Part shown: piece after piece, positions 1-40,527 of the stretch
Position numbering within the stretch: position 1 is the stretch's first letter
Layout of the letters: the number at the start of each line of letters is the position of its first letter
NCBI GenBank assembly: GCA_018292915.2
Contig: JACVVK020000013.1
Span: 2,207,501-2,271,500 of the forward strand
Reading direction: 5' to 3'
Length of the DNA stretch: 64,000 bases
Source: Batillaria attramentaria
Taxonomy: Eukaryota > Mollusca > Gastropoda > Batillariidae
Notes under the pieces: model-generated
The model's database searches: none
The model's input: the letters and a program-made list of their open reading frames with translations, nothing else
Told to the model about the DNA's origin: nothing
Made by a program: the position numbers and the translations under genes

Positions 1-125
1 TCTATAAATTGAAGGTTCACATAATGCCTCACAAGTGTGTTAGTGAAGCTTGGTGAATTACGAATATGTCACACGGGGATTTTATTTTACATTATCTTAC
101 AACAGGACCAATGCAGGTTTTCCCA

Positions 126-408
126 GGGCCCATATGTAAAACTCGATGTTAATTTAACCCATGGCTACAGGTCTTACCCAGACTAGGACAAAAGAAACAC
201 AAAAAAAAAACAAAATCAAATAAAAAAGGAAACGAAGAAAGAAAGACAAAAATCATTCTATAACGGCACAGGCACCTTGCTGGAATGGACATGCGTTCTG
301 ATTTAAAACAAAAAACAACAGAAAATTTAACCCTAGGGCTAGTTCAGTTCGAGGTTAGACTCTAACCCGGGGCTAAACTCCGTAACCCCGACTTTTACAC
401 GCGGACCC
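126..408 (+). mobile_element. MITE family 1 (GGGCCCG ends)
   Basis: About 283 bp. It begins GGGCCCATATGTAAAACTC and ends with the inverted ACTTTTACACGCGGACCC. It is the leftmost of seven copies in the window and lies just downstream of the SBNO stop codon. Confidence 0.75.
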
Positions 409-763
409 AGGTCAAGATAAGAGCCTACAAGTACAGAGGAAGGCCATGCATGGTACACAGGTAAAATGATTGATGAAAAAAAAACAAAGAATGTGCGGAT
501 ATGTATACACAAGAAAAGGCTGTACAAAGAAATGTCACGGTCTGGCCTGTCATTTTATCATGGGCATATGCCTGTATACTGACTAAAACAGGAAAGAAAA
601 TACATACACTAAAAAAAGGTAATAGTCTCCATACATTCTGATTGACACCTATCAGTCATATACATGAAGACCTCACAAGGCTTCAACAGCCTGTACATTT
701 CCTGAGACAAATACTGCACTACAGAGATCGAGCACGTTTCGTTTGTGCTGATCTTGGTGATTC

Positions 764-30102
<29,339 letters not shown>

Positions 30103-31223
30103 CTATCCAAAAAAATAAAATAAATATATAAATAAATAAAATCAATTAAAGAAATGGGTTCTCCATGTCGATAATATCATGCACTACCAGTGTAAATCAA
30201 ATGATGGGCTCTTTATCAATTATTTATTCAGCTACAAGTTACAACCGACAGTACGAGAAGTTGATCAGAAATAACCACACAGTACTGGAATTGTACGCTG
30301 AAACGATTTCTGGGATTAGGGGTGTGCGTGACGCTGGGCAAGTGTTTCAGTCCGTGTGAGTGAAGCTGCGCAAGTGTTTCAGTGAGACTGAGCTGGAGGA
30401 GGAGGAGGAGGAGGGGGGTGGGAGGCGGGGGTGTAAGTGTAATAGTTATACATACAGCTGTACCATGTGCTGTAATAGTGGCTCTGGTCAGCTATGTTCA
30501 AACTCCAGTTCGTAGCAACAGTGTTCTAAACAGCTGATCTGATATTAACTGGAATACAATTGTTGGTGATCACAAAATCGAACCAACCTTATCTTATACC
30601 AACGGAAAGAAAAAGAAGAAGAAAAAGAAAGAGTCACCAAACAACCAGATCGCCAATCGGTTTTCATTCTTAGAAAACTCGACGGCTCGAGAGAATCCTA
30701 GATAAGGGTGGAAAGAGGGCTGGTGGCGGAGGGGACAGGGTTTTACTTGATTAACAAGGAACTCGTGCTGTAAGTAGTTGCAAAATACATCAAGCTGGAT
30801 TACCTTTGATACAAATATAAGGATCACTTTCGGTTACGTGGTAAAAATTCTTGCTGACTGCGCCCGCCAGGAAACATTGCACAGGATGTTGATTGGTCAC
30901 GCAGTGATGAAGTGGAGGCTACTCTCATATAAATTGTGTCGTCTGCTACAGACCGCTGAAGCACTACTCTCTTTCACTAGCCACAAAACATGAAAAAGCG
31001 TCATTAAAAAACACACACAGTCTATTATTGTCTCTATGTTGTAGGACGTGAAACACCTCATACATATAAATGCCTATATGAAATTCAAATCTTATGCAGA
31101 AAACGAATCTTTATATTTTGCGGTAAATGTACATTGCTGAAAGAGTTCTATCCCCTGACAAGGACATGGCATCTAGTTTTGTTTTTGATAACTCAAAGAG
31201 AAAGTGATACGCAGTCTCCAAAG
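30103..31223. promoter_or_regulatory. Head-to-head intergenic region between SBNO and methyltransferase genes
   Basis: 1.1 kb separates the two start codons, which point away from each other, so promoters for both genes must lie here or in an undetected upstream exon. A GGA-rich/G-rich stretch is at about 30391-30431, and an AT-rich CATATAAATT at about 30927. I see no convincing TATA pair, CpG-dense block or further coding exon. The sequence before the SBNO ATG (pyrimidine tract plus TAG) looks like a 3' splice site, so a 5' UTR exon of SBNO probably lies in this interval. Confidence 0.5.
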
Positions 31224-32680
31224 ATGAACGCTGATCAAGCATCCACAGAATTTGAGCATCTGTTGAAGAGGGTGCACCCAAGTGCGATCCTACAGTTCTT
31301 ACAGTTGGCGGAGGAGCGAATTAAAGGTTTGCTCAACAGTTACAGATCGCAAGACACTGAATCTTGCACGTGTGTTGTGATAGTGTTACATCACTTATTG
31401 TCAGTGCTGTTGCCAAACGTGGTTCGCCATTGCACAAGTTCAGTCAGTTAAAAAAAAAAGAAAAAAAAGTAAGAACAGAATCGTCATTTCTTTCACACTG
31501 ACACGGCTTTTTGGGACGGTTTTAGGAAAAAAAAAAAAACAAAAACAAAAAACACAGTGTCAAAGTTTTATTTTATTTCATTTTCAGTTTTCTAAAATTA
31601 TGATTCTCCTTGCAGATGCCTATGCAGATATTCAAGACAACCACACCAACAATGATGCCATATTAGAGAACATTAGGGATGATATTCGCCAAACCTTACC
31701 TGTGTCAGCTCTCTCTGACACAGAAAAAATACAGCATCCCACGGTGAGTAGTATTTATCAGTGTGCTAGTTAAATGTAAATTTCGCACACATGTATACAA
31801 GTCCTGCATTATGTGCTTGTGCAGTTTGTGGCCCATGTCGCAGATCCAAGTATTGTACTGTATGCTCTGTTGAGTGTATGTCCCAAGTGGGAAGTACATG
31901 CAGGTAAGCTTAGACCCAGCTGCTTGCGTTCTGTCAGCATGCATGAAACATTTTGTGGCATTGCAGTAAGTCTGTTTCATCTGTAGTGTTGATTTCAAAT
32001 TTCATGATAGAATCCTATCTTTTTAAACTTTATTCAGCCCTATAATTGCAGCAAGTATAGCATAAAAACTGGCTTATTTTAATCATATATATATATAATA
32101 TAAAATTTATATACACAATTTGAGAATTGGATTTTTCTTTTTGTTTTCAGAATGGCATAATGCAGCCTGAGACAACTATTCATGTTGATGCGTTTCTCTA
32201 TGATGATGACTACTTTGACAGTTTATGTGAAGAAGGCAAGTTGAGTCGCAACTACTGCGCCAAGTGTGGATCTCATGACACTCGCCCATTGAGTAAGTGA
32301 ATTGCTGTATTGGTGTCTGATATTTTAGATGCATTTTCTTAGCGGTCCTTAAAGAAGGAAAAAAAGAAAGACGAAAGTTTTGGGTTGGTGCAAAAATTGT
32401 GGTGTGACAGGATCGTGGGAACAAACATTTTTTTTTTTCCCAGCTTACCCAGTAACCACAAGCTACTCTCTCGTGTCTTTTAGTGTTGTAGTTATTAAAA
32501 AAAAAAAAAAAAAAAACCTTGGGTTTGTGCAAAAAAATTATGGTCTGACAGGACAATGGAAACAGACTGTGTTTTCTTTTTTAACTTACTCAGTAACTAC
32601 AGGCTGCGGTCTTGCATCTTAAAGTCGTAGTAGAAAATCATCACTGTATGCTTGTGCACTATGGTATGTTCTTTCTTTGT

Positions 32681-32745
<65 letters not shown>

Positions 32746-35700
32746 ATATCTTTCTTGCAGCTGTGATAACACATTCATCCTCCGTTCCACAACTCAAGTT
32801 TATCTTCCAACATGTTCTTCCCTCACTTCACAACAAAACGCTGCTGGATGTCGGCTCTCGAACAGGAGCTGTGTTGTATGGGGTAAATTTTGAAACAAAC
32901 AAAAGATCCTATGTACTGTTTTTGTCTGGTTGTGTTTCACAGAATGTCTTTAGCTTCTATTTCAGTTCTGTATCATCAGCCTTTGAAGCTCATTTAGTAA
33001 TTTGTTGCTACCAGAGACAGGTAGATAACACAGGTAGTTTTTAACATCGGGTGAGCGGTGGTCTAATAGGTAGCGCATCGGATTTAGCCGCTGCGCTACT
33101 GAACAGCCGTCACCAATGTCATGGCGATGAAGCGTGGGTTCGAGCCCAGGTCGTGCTTGTGATATGTGATTCCGTTTTTTCCTGGCTACCGGGCTGCTCA
33201 TCGGGGGTTTCTCTCCGCGTTATCTGGCTTTCCTCCCCCAGCAAAAACATTGTAAAAAAAAAAAAAATTAAAATAGGATAGGTTTTAGGTGGCGCTGCAC
33301 CGCAGCGACACGCTTCCCCCGGGGGAAGCAGCCGGAATTTCCGAGAAGGGATAATAAAGTACCAGTAGTAAAAAAAAAAAATCTTTCATATGACTTGAGG
33401 GCTGTGTATTTTTAGTTACGTGGATTTCAAGTACATGTGCAGGTCACGTTCAGAATGACCCTTCAGTATTCTGCAAAATTGGTTATGACCGGAGGGATTT
33501 TGTCTAGTACTCAGGTACATGTATCTGACTTCGGATCCTGAGCTGCCCGGTTCCATTCCCTGGTTGGCAGGAATTTGATAATGATGGATTTTTTCCTTCC
33601 CAAATTCCAGGCGTATTTGTTCAGTGACTGCAGGCGTATCATTGGTGTGGAGATGGATCCGTCGTTCTGTGAGCTACAGCGGCAGATAGTTTCCAGATAC
33701 TGTTTCGAAGACAGGGTGCAGGTAAGCAGTCCAGCTCTTTAGTTGTTTCTGTCTTTGATTTTATTGATGCTAGCATTTGCATAAGTTTTTTATCTGTTAT
33801 TTTTTTTTGCCGGTATTGGTTGTGGTAATGTATTTACAAGATCACCAAATAAATGTAAGCATTGCATTTGGGAGTTTTCATATGAATAATCCAAGCTAGC
33901 AAATTTGCATCTCGCTAGAATAGATGTATTCTGAGATGTGGCATGATACTGATTTTGGAAAGATGGAGAGGGTGCCACATATTTTACTGTGAACATTATA
34001 TGTATGAGAGATCTAGGATCAATTAGACAAATTGTTTTTGTTTTTCGCTGTAATACAAAGTACTGATGTTACAGTATTAGTGTAAACCTTTGTATGGTTT
34101 TCTTGCACTTTGTACTGTTGCAGATCATCCAAGACGACATTCTTAACCAGCTGGAAGGGGTGAGAAATTGTAAGTTCTTCGTTGGCTGGGGTACTCTTGT
34201 TTTCCTTTCTGTTTGTCGTCGTATCTGCCCATCTGTCTGTTGGATTTATTTTATCTGTAGACACTTCAGGATAGGGAGTTGTGATCACTGGATGGGTCCT
34301 TTAGATATTTTGCATAGCTTTCTTTTTATGAAAGAATCTCTGTCAAAAAGTGATTTATCATTTCAAGTCCTCTAGCATGCATTTGTGACTATTATTTGCA
34401 CATATTTTTGTCCTGTGTAATTGGAGTCGAAGTCATGTTAGTGTTTCAACCCGAGCAATGAAAGTCAAGGGCCCGTATGTAAAACTCAAGGTTAATTTAA
34501 CCCACGTCTACGGGCCTAACCCAGACTAGGACAAAAGAGACCTAAAAACAAAATTAAATAAAAAAGGAAGCGAAGAAAGAAAGACAAAAATCCTTCTATA
34601 ACGGCACAGGCACCTCGCTGGAATGGACCCACTTCCCGATTTAAAACAACAACAAAAACCCAACAGAAAATTTAACCTTGGAGCTAGTTTAGCTCGAGGT
34701 TAGACTCTAACCCAGGTCTAAACTCCCTAACCCCGACTTTTACATGCGGGCCCAGTGCTCTACTATTCTGCCATCCCAGCTCCACTATTTTTGCTTTGGA
34801 TCATTATGTGTTTCGTGATAAACTTTGAGCATTTGGATCATCAGGCTGTCACTGATTTTTGTTGTTGTTGTTGCAGGCGATGTGATTATACTGAACAATG
34901 TTTTTGAATACTTCCTGTCGAAGGAAGACCAGCAAAGGTATGTTATGGTGGACCACCTTTTTACTCTACCTTAATTTTCTTGTACATGTAAACTGAATCT
35001 GCTTTTCTGTTTCTTTGCTAAGTTAGGTTTGCTGATAAGAAAAAGGCCTGTCATAGAAAACAGCTCCTTGGTTCAAATTCCATTCAAAAATCAAAAATAC
35101 TTTATTGATCCTGAAAAGGGAAATTCTGTTTGAATATAAAGATGTGGTCACTATCCTGTTATTTTAAAATGAAGCACAGCTATGGAATGTATCAGGCAAG
35201 CAGGCAGAGTACAGATTCCTTTCCTGATAGTTAACATTCTGGACCCGTATGTAGAACTCAAGGTAAATTTAACCCACGGCTACGGGCCTATGCCATACTA
35301 GGACAAAAGAAACCCCAAAACAAAATTAAAGAAAGAAGGAAGCGAAGAAAGAAAGACAAAAATCCATCTATAACGGCATAGGCACCCTGCTGGAATGGAC
35401 CCGCTTCCTGATTTAAAACAAAAAACAACAGAAAATTTCACCTTAGAGCTAGTTTAGTTCAAGGTTAGACTCTAACCCAGCGCTAAACTCCCTAACCCCG
35501 ACTTTTACATGCGGGCCCTGAACTACATGTACATGTATTACATGTAAATGTTTTGTTTGGTAATTGCTTATTTCCTCGTGTCTTGTTTTGTGTGTGGCCA
35601 GGACGTGGAAACAGCTGTATCTGGCTCTGAAAGGAAAATCTGGGACAGTGTTGGTAACAGTTCCTAGCGTGGAAGAATCCATCGAATCACTTGAGGTAAG

Positions 35701-36286
35701 CCACAAGTAATGCATAAAATAATAATAATAATGTGTTCAGGTCACGCAGCATTTAGAAGCTTGTGAGGAGCTCTGCTCTCTCAGTTGCTGCACGCTGATG
35801 GTGCCCTGCTCTCCCATAGTTCAAAGTTGGTACATGTACTCAGTACATCATTTGCCTTACTTACTACTTACTTAGGCCCTTGGCTCCACGTGGAGCATAG
35901 GCCATCGACAACCCTTCGCCATCGCACTCTGTTCTGGGCTAGTCTTGCCACTCCAGTCCAGTTGGTCCCCTGCTTACATAGCTCTGCCTCAGTGTCCCGC
36001 CTCCAGCTGTTGCGAGGCCGGCCTCTCTTCCTTTTCCCCTGCGGGTTCCATGTCAGGGCTTGGCGTGTGGTGCTGGATGCTGGCTTCCTGAGGGTGTGTC
36101 CAATCCAGCCCCACTTCCTCCGCAGGATCTGCTTGGCCACTGGTTCCTGCCCCGCTCGCTCCCACAGCTATCATTTGCCTTAGTCTGTCTATATGTAACA
36201 GTTGTATGTGTTACTGTAGTGTCCTGAAAGTGTCCAGGCAAGTTGCATGGATTTTTTTATATTTTTATTTTATTTTATTTATTTTT

Positions 36287-36317
<31 letters not shown>

Positions 36318-39300
36318 TAATGCGTAGCCCTGAATATTCTGGGCTATCTCTACGGGTTTTTCAGCATAAGACAAATGAATTCAGCAAAAGCAGAGTTAAA
36401 CAGGACACATAGGTCTTCAGAGGAAACATTTTACATCACTATCCCAGTGGAGACAGGAGATTTTTTTTTTTTTTTTAAATTTCAATAAAAACTTCTCTCT
36501 TTTTTTTTCCCATGTACCTCTTCAGCTTGAGGGGCTGGACATTGCAGTTTTCCTCTCTTCTCCTTTTTGCTTTAGAAATGTTCAGTCCACCAAATTTAAA
36601 AAATAAATGCAAATCTAAATTCCGAAATTTAAATAGCTGAGCTGACCCTTCGCACCACGTGATTGTAATGTGTTTATGTCCAGTGTGTGAGAGAATGCGT
36701 GTGATTCACGTGAGCGTGCATGTTGGGTTCAGTTCGCGGCGCTTTTAGCCGATTCACGAAATTGGGTAAAGCGCCTATACAGTACTCATTATTATTGTTA
36801 TTACCTCTTCAACTTGAGCGGCTAGACATTGCAGTTTTCTGCTCTTCTCCTTACGCCAAATATTTGTGCTGGCTTTTTCATCGTTCCCTACATGGTCCAA
36901 CCCTTGTCGTGGGGTAGTGGCTTGTGTACCTCAATGACCCAGAGAACTATGCCAGCAGGAGCACATGCTCCTGGCAGGGTCACCCAAGCTGGACAGGTCG
37001 AAGGGTAGAGGTCAGACGAATGTGGACCACCTCTCCAAGAGGCTAAACGGGTTTGCGTAGGGTTAACAGCCCTACCTGTAAAAAACACTAAGTTACTGAA
37101 GCATCGACAGCAACAAACCGAGACATTCACCTGGGCGAGGAAGGGTCTCCATCCCGGAGACCTATGACGCATTGCAGTGAAAGCCGAAAGGAAGCTGCAA
37201 GGCCGACCCCCCTTCTAACACCCAGGACAACAACGAGAGTAGCCACATGGAACATCAGGACAATGTATGAAGTAGGAAGGACCATACAAGTAGCAAGAGA
37301 GATGAAGAACTACAAGATAGGAGTACTGGGACTGAGTGAGACAAGGTGGCTACAGACAGGACAGCTGAGATTTTCATCGGGAGAGCAATTGCTGTACTCT
37401 GGACACACAGAGGATGGAGCCCCCCACACTGAGGGCGTGGCCCTGATGCTGGCACCGGAGGCACAGCGGGCACTCATCGGCTGGGAACCTGTCAACTCCC
37501 GCATCATCACAGCCAAATTCATCACCAAGAAAAAAGACATCAAGCTGAACATCATCCAGTGCTACGCTCCCACCAATGATGCGGAAGAGGAGAAAAAAGA
37601 TGACTTCTACCAACAACTGCAGACAGTGATAGATAGAGGAGGAGCCAAGGACATGACCATACTGATGGGAGACTTCAACGCCAAGATTGGATCAGACAAC
37701 ACAGGCTATGAGGACACCATGGGAACACACGGACTGGGACAGATGAACGAAAATGGCGAGCGCTTTGCAGACTTTTGTGCCCTGAACCAGCTAGTGATAG
37801 GAGGCAGCATCTTCCCACACAAGCGCATCCACAAGGCCACATGGAGATCGCCGGACCATGTCACGGAGAACCAGATTGATCACATCTGCATCAGCCGGAA
37901 GTTCAGGAGATCGTGGCGGGATGTGCGCGTGATGAGGGGTGCCGATGTATCATCAGACCACCACCTTCTTGCAACAACATTGAGACTTCGGTTTAAGAGG
38001 CACACCAACGCCAACAGCACACGGACCAGGTACAACGTTGGACTTCTCAGGAACACAGACACACAAGCAGCATTCCGGATCAGCCTTTCCAACAGGTTCC
38101 AGCCACTGCAAGACCTGATAGAAGACAGTGAAATGGACATCGAGACACAGTGGGAACACAGCAAGAAACTCTGGCACGACACATGCGAAGAGGTCCTTGG
38201 CAAGAGAAAGACCCAACATAAGGAATGGATCTCTGCTGATACCATCCAGAAGCTGGAAGTTAGGAAAGAGAAGAAAACTGCACTGAACACGAGCCGAACA
38301 AGAAGAGCTAAGGCAAAGGCACAAGAGGAATACACAGCAGCTGACAGAGAAGTGAAGAGGAGCACCAGGAAGGACAAGAGGGACTACATCGACAACCTGG
38401 CCAGTCAAGCAGAGGAAGCAGCCCGACAAGGGAATCTAAAAGACCTGTACCAGGTGACCAAGAAGCTCGCGGGCAAATTTCAGCAGACAGACAAACCAGT
38501 GAAGGACAAGAACGGGCACCCACTGACAACAACTGAGGAACAGCTGAAGCGATGGGCAGAACACTTCAGGGAGCTGTTAAATCGCCCCATCCCTGAAACA
38601 CCACCAGACATCCCACCAGCTGAGACAGAACTACCAATCAACTGCGACAAGCCCTCTAAGGCGGAGATCAGGAAAGCCATCATGACACTGAGAAATGGGA
38701 AAGCTGCAGGGCCAGACGAGATACCAGCAGAAGCCATGAAAGCAGACACAGAGACAGCCGTCAACATGCTGCACAGCCTGTTCAGCAAGATCTGGGAGAA
38801 GGAAGAGGTGCCAGCCCAGTGGAAAGAAGGGATCGTCATCAAGCTGCCAAAGAAAGGGGACCTCAGGGACTGCAGCAACTACCGAGGGATCATGCTCCTG
38901 TCAGTGCCAGGCAAGGTTCTCAACAGAATTCTACTGGAGAGGATGAGAGAGGCAGTCGACCCCATGCTCCGAGACCAGCAGGCAGGCTTTCGCAGGAACA
39001 GGTCCTGCGCTGACCAGATTGCCAGCCTACGCATCATTGTGGAGCAGTCACTGGAGTGGAACTCCCCCCTCTACATCAACTTCATAGACTATGAGAAGGC
39101 CTTCGACAGTGTAGACAGAGAGGCGCTGTGGAAGCTGCTAAGGCACTATGGAGTTCCCGGGAAGATCATCTCCCTGATCCAGTGCACCTACCAAGACATG
39201 AGCTGCAGGATTGCCCATGCCGGCCAGTTGTCAGAAAGCTTCGAGGTGAAGACCGGAGTCCGCCAGGGATGCCTGTTGTCCCCGTTTCTCTTCCTCCTGG

Positions 39301-40527
39301 TCATCGACTGGATCATGAAGACCACTACAGCAGGCAGGAAAAACGGGATACAGTGGACACTCTGGACGCAGCTGGATGACCTCGACTTCGCGGACGACCT
39401 GGCGCTCCTGTCTCACAGCCACAGCCAGATGCAAGACAAGACTACGTGCCTGGAAGCCACATCAGCCGGAACAGGGCTCAAGATCAACAGGAAGAAAACC
39501 GAGCTGATGAAGATCAACACCACTGCCAACACACCAGTCACAGTCGGTGGAGAGCCCATCAGGGAGGTGGAGTCTTTTGTCTACCTGGGGAGTGTGGTTG
39601 ATGGACAGGGAGGCACAGACCGAGACGTCACAGCCAGAATCGGCAAGGCAAGGGCAGCAATGGTCATGCTGAAGAACGTCTGGGCATCCAAAGTTGTCAG
39701 CATAAGAACCAAACTTCGCATCTTCAACTCCAACGTGAAGTCAGTTCTGCTCTACGGATGCGAAACATGGAGGACAACGAAGACGATGCAGCAGAAGATC
39801 CAGACATTTCTCAACACCTGTCTGAGGCGCATCTTCAACATCCGATGGCCAGAGAAGATCCGGAATGAAGAGCTGTGGGAGCGAGCGGGGCAGGAACCAG
39901 TGGCCAAGCAGATCCTGCGGAGGAAGTGGGGCTGGATTGGACACACCCTCAGGAAGCCAGCATCCAGCACCACACGCCAAGCCCTGACATGGAACCCGCA
40001 GGGGAAAAGGAAGAGAGGCCGGCCTCGCAACAGCTGGAGGCGGGACACTGAGGCAGAGCTATGTAAGCAGGGTACCAACTGGACTGGAGTGGCAAGATTA
40101 GCCCAGAACAGAGTGCGATGGCGAAGGGTTGTCGATGGCCTATGCTCCACGTGGAGCCAAGGGCCTAAGTAAGTAAGTAAGTTTTTCATCGTTCCCCCGT
40201 CTTTGATATCACCCTACGTGGTGGAAAAGGACGTTAAACCCTCTAACACCCACCCACCCTCTTCTCCTTACAGCTGTATTAGGTGGTACAAGATTAATTT
40301 GAGACTCAGGTGTTCATACAGTAGGACACATCGTCCATTGCTGCACTCTCCCACAGTAACGTGAAGAGACACTTTTTGTGTTATTTCAGACGGGCATAGA
40401 TGTGGGCACGTGGCTGGAACCTGTGGATTTGACAGCTAAACGCAACGAGGCCAAGCTGCACGTTTTTGGCTGTGGTGACTGTGACAGTGACGAGCTGGAC
40501 AAGATCTTCCTTTACAAGATTATCTGA
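31224..40527 (+). CDS. Class I SAM-dependent methyltransferase-like protein, 9 exons, 314 aa
   Basis: Exons: 31224-31326, 31616-31743, 32151-32292, 32761-32882, 33611-33721, 34124-34169, 34877-34937, 35602-35695, 40390-40527 (945 nt, phases consistent). The N-terminal third is helical (MNADQASTEFEHLLKRVHP) and includes a C-x2-C pair (YCAKCGSHD). The Rossmann core follows: motif I LLDVGSRTGAVLYG, post-I IIGVEMDPSFCELQ, an acidic IIQDDIL loop, motif IV-like DVIILNNVFEYF and a later strand TVLVTVPSVEES. The C-terminal segment has GCGDCDSDELDKIF. These are hallmarks of class I methyltransferases; substrate and named family are not recognisable to me. The last intron is 4.7 kb and holds a full RTE copy. 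The first donor (AAAG|GTTTGC) is weak. Confidence 0.85.
32683..32742 (+). repeat. (GT)n tract just before a methyltransferase acceptor
   Basis: Ends 18 nt before the exon starting at 32761. Only ATAATATCTTTCTTGCAG separates them. Confidence 0.95.
33050..33372 (+). repeat. SINE family C with palindromic 3' region
   Basis: Same head as 16776-16965. It is followed by GGTGGCGCTGCACCGCAGCG and an 18-bp perfect palindrome (GCTTCCCCC/GGGGGAAGC, 33312-33329), then an A-rich tail. Methyltransferase intron. Confidence 0.7.
33527..33612 (+). repeat. tRNA-like SINE fragment (family E)
   Basis: GATCCTGAGCTGCCCGGTTCC then CCTGGTTGGCAGGAATTTG. It ends at the acceptor of the methyltransferase exon starting 33611, so part of that intron's 3' end is SINE-derived. 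Confidence 0.45.
34469..34753 (+). mobile_element. MITE family 1
   Basis: Full copy with both inverted ends, in the methyltransferase intron after the 34124-34169 exon. Confidence 0.8.
35080..35145. mobile_element. Possible LINE tail (antisense)
   Basis: AATACTTTATTGATCCTGAA resembles the antisense end of a LINE. Nothing more of the element is visible. Confidence 0.3.
35241..35518 (+). mobile_element. MITE family 1
   Basis: Full copy, left end diverged to GGACCCGTATGTAGAAC. It is about 0.5 kb from the previous copy, in the next methyltransferase intron. Confidence 0.8.
35860..36169 (-). mobile_element. 5'-truncated RTE copy
   Basis: Only the last ~310 bp of the RTE family, starting with the (CTTA)n complement of the tail and ending inside the C-terminal coding region. 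It is flanked by a 13-bp target-site duplication ATCATTTGCCTTA at 35847-35859 and 36170-36182. It is in the same methyltransferase intron as full-length copy 2, in the opposite orientation. Confidence 0.9.
36570..36803 (+). repeat. SINE family A, 3' part
   Basis: From TTAGAAATGTTCAGTCCACC to the ATT tail, immediately upstream of the SINE-B/RTE copy 2 complex in the methyltransferase intron. Confidence 0.8.
36884..40181 (+). mobile_element. Full-length RTE-clade non-LTR retrotransposon, copy 2 (intact)
   Basis: It begins TTCCCTACATGG and ends (TAAG)n, flanked by TTTTTCATCG at 36874-36883 and 40182-40191. The match can be extended by TTCCC, which is ambiguous with the element start. It sits sense-oriented in the last methyltransferase intron and has split a tRNA-derived SINE whose halves flank it (36851-36883 and 40192-40260). 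Confidence 0.93.
37164..40172 (+). CDS. RTE endonuclease-reverse transcriptase (copy 2, 1002 aa, apparently intact)
   Basis: One uninterrupted frame from MTHCSESRKEAARP to LCSTWSQGPK. All endonuclease motifs are present, including the HTEGVALMLAPEA segment missing from copy 1, as are the RT motifs through FADD. By eye it differs from copy 1 at about 25 of 990 aligned residues plus the deletion, so the two copies are recent relatives. The 280 bp before the ATG have a stop in this frame (CAC TAA near 37087), supporting the ATG at 37164. No separate ORF1 is evident, as usual for RTE elements. Confidence 0.93.
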   Translation: MTHCSESRKEAARPTPLLTPRTTTRVATWNIRTMYEVGRTIQVAREMKNYKIGVLGLSETRWLQTGQLRFSSGEQLLYSGHTEDGAPHTEGVALMLAPEAQRALIGWEPVNSRIITAKFITKKKDIKLNIIQCYAPTNDAEEEKKDDFYQQLQTVIDRGGAKDMTILMGDFNAKIGSDNTGYEDTMGTHGLGQMNENGERFADFCALNQLVIGGSIFPHKRIHKATWRSPDHVTENQIDHICISRKFRRSWRDVRVMRGADVSSDHHLLATTLRLRFKRHTNANSTRTRYNVGLLRNTDTQAAFRISLSNRFQPLQDLIEDSEMDIETQWEHSKKLWHDTCEEVLGKRKTQHKEWISADTIQKLEVRKEKKTALNTSRTRRAKAKAQEEYTAADREVKRSTRKDKRDYIDNLASQAEEAARQGNLKDLYQVTKKLAGKFQQTDKPVKDKNGHPLTTTEEQLKRWAEHFRELLNRPIPETPPDIPPAETELPINCDKPSKAEIRKAIMTLRNGKAAGPDEIPAEAMKADTETAVNMLHSLFSKIWEKEEVPAQWKEGIVIKLPKKGDLRDCSNYRGIMLLSVPGKVLNRILLERMREAVDPMLRDQQAGFRRNRSCADQIASLRIIVEQSLEWNSPLYINFIDYEKAFDSVDREALWKLLRHYGVPGKIISLIQCTYQDMSCRIAHAGQLSESFEVKTGVRQGCLLSPFLFLLVIDWIMKTTTAGRKNGIQWTLWTQLDDLDFADDLALLSHSHSQMQDKTTCLEATSAGTGLKINRKKTELMKINTTANTPVTVGGEPIREVESFVYLGSVVDGQGGTDRDVTARIGKARAAMVMLKNVWASKVVSIRTKLRIFNSNVKSVLLYGCETWRTTKTMQQKIQTFLNTCLRRIFNIRWPEKIRNEELWERAGQEPVAKQILRRKWGWIGHTLRKPASSTTRQALTWNPQGKRKRGRPRNSWRRDTEAELCKQGTNWTGVARLAQNRVRWRRVVDGLCSTWSQGPK

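Larger units (their letters stand above)
36851..40260 (+). repeat. SINE family B split by RTE copy 2
   Basis: The left part is 36851-36883 (CCAAATATTTGTGCTGGC); the right part is 40192-40260 (CCCGTCTTTGATATCACCC ... GGACGTTAAACC). Joined without the RTE and one target duplication, they read as the family B body. Confidence 0.85.
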
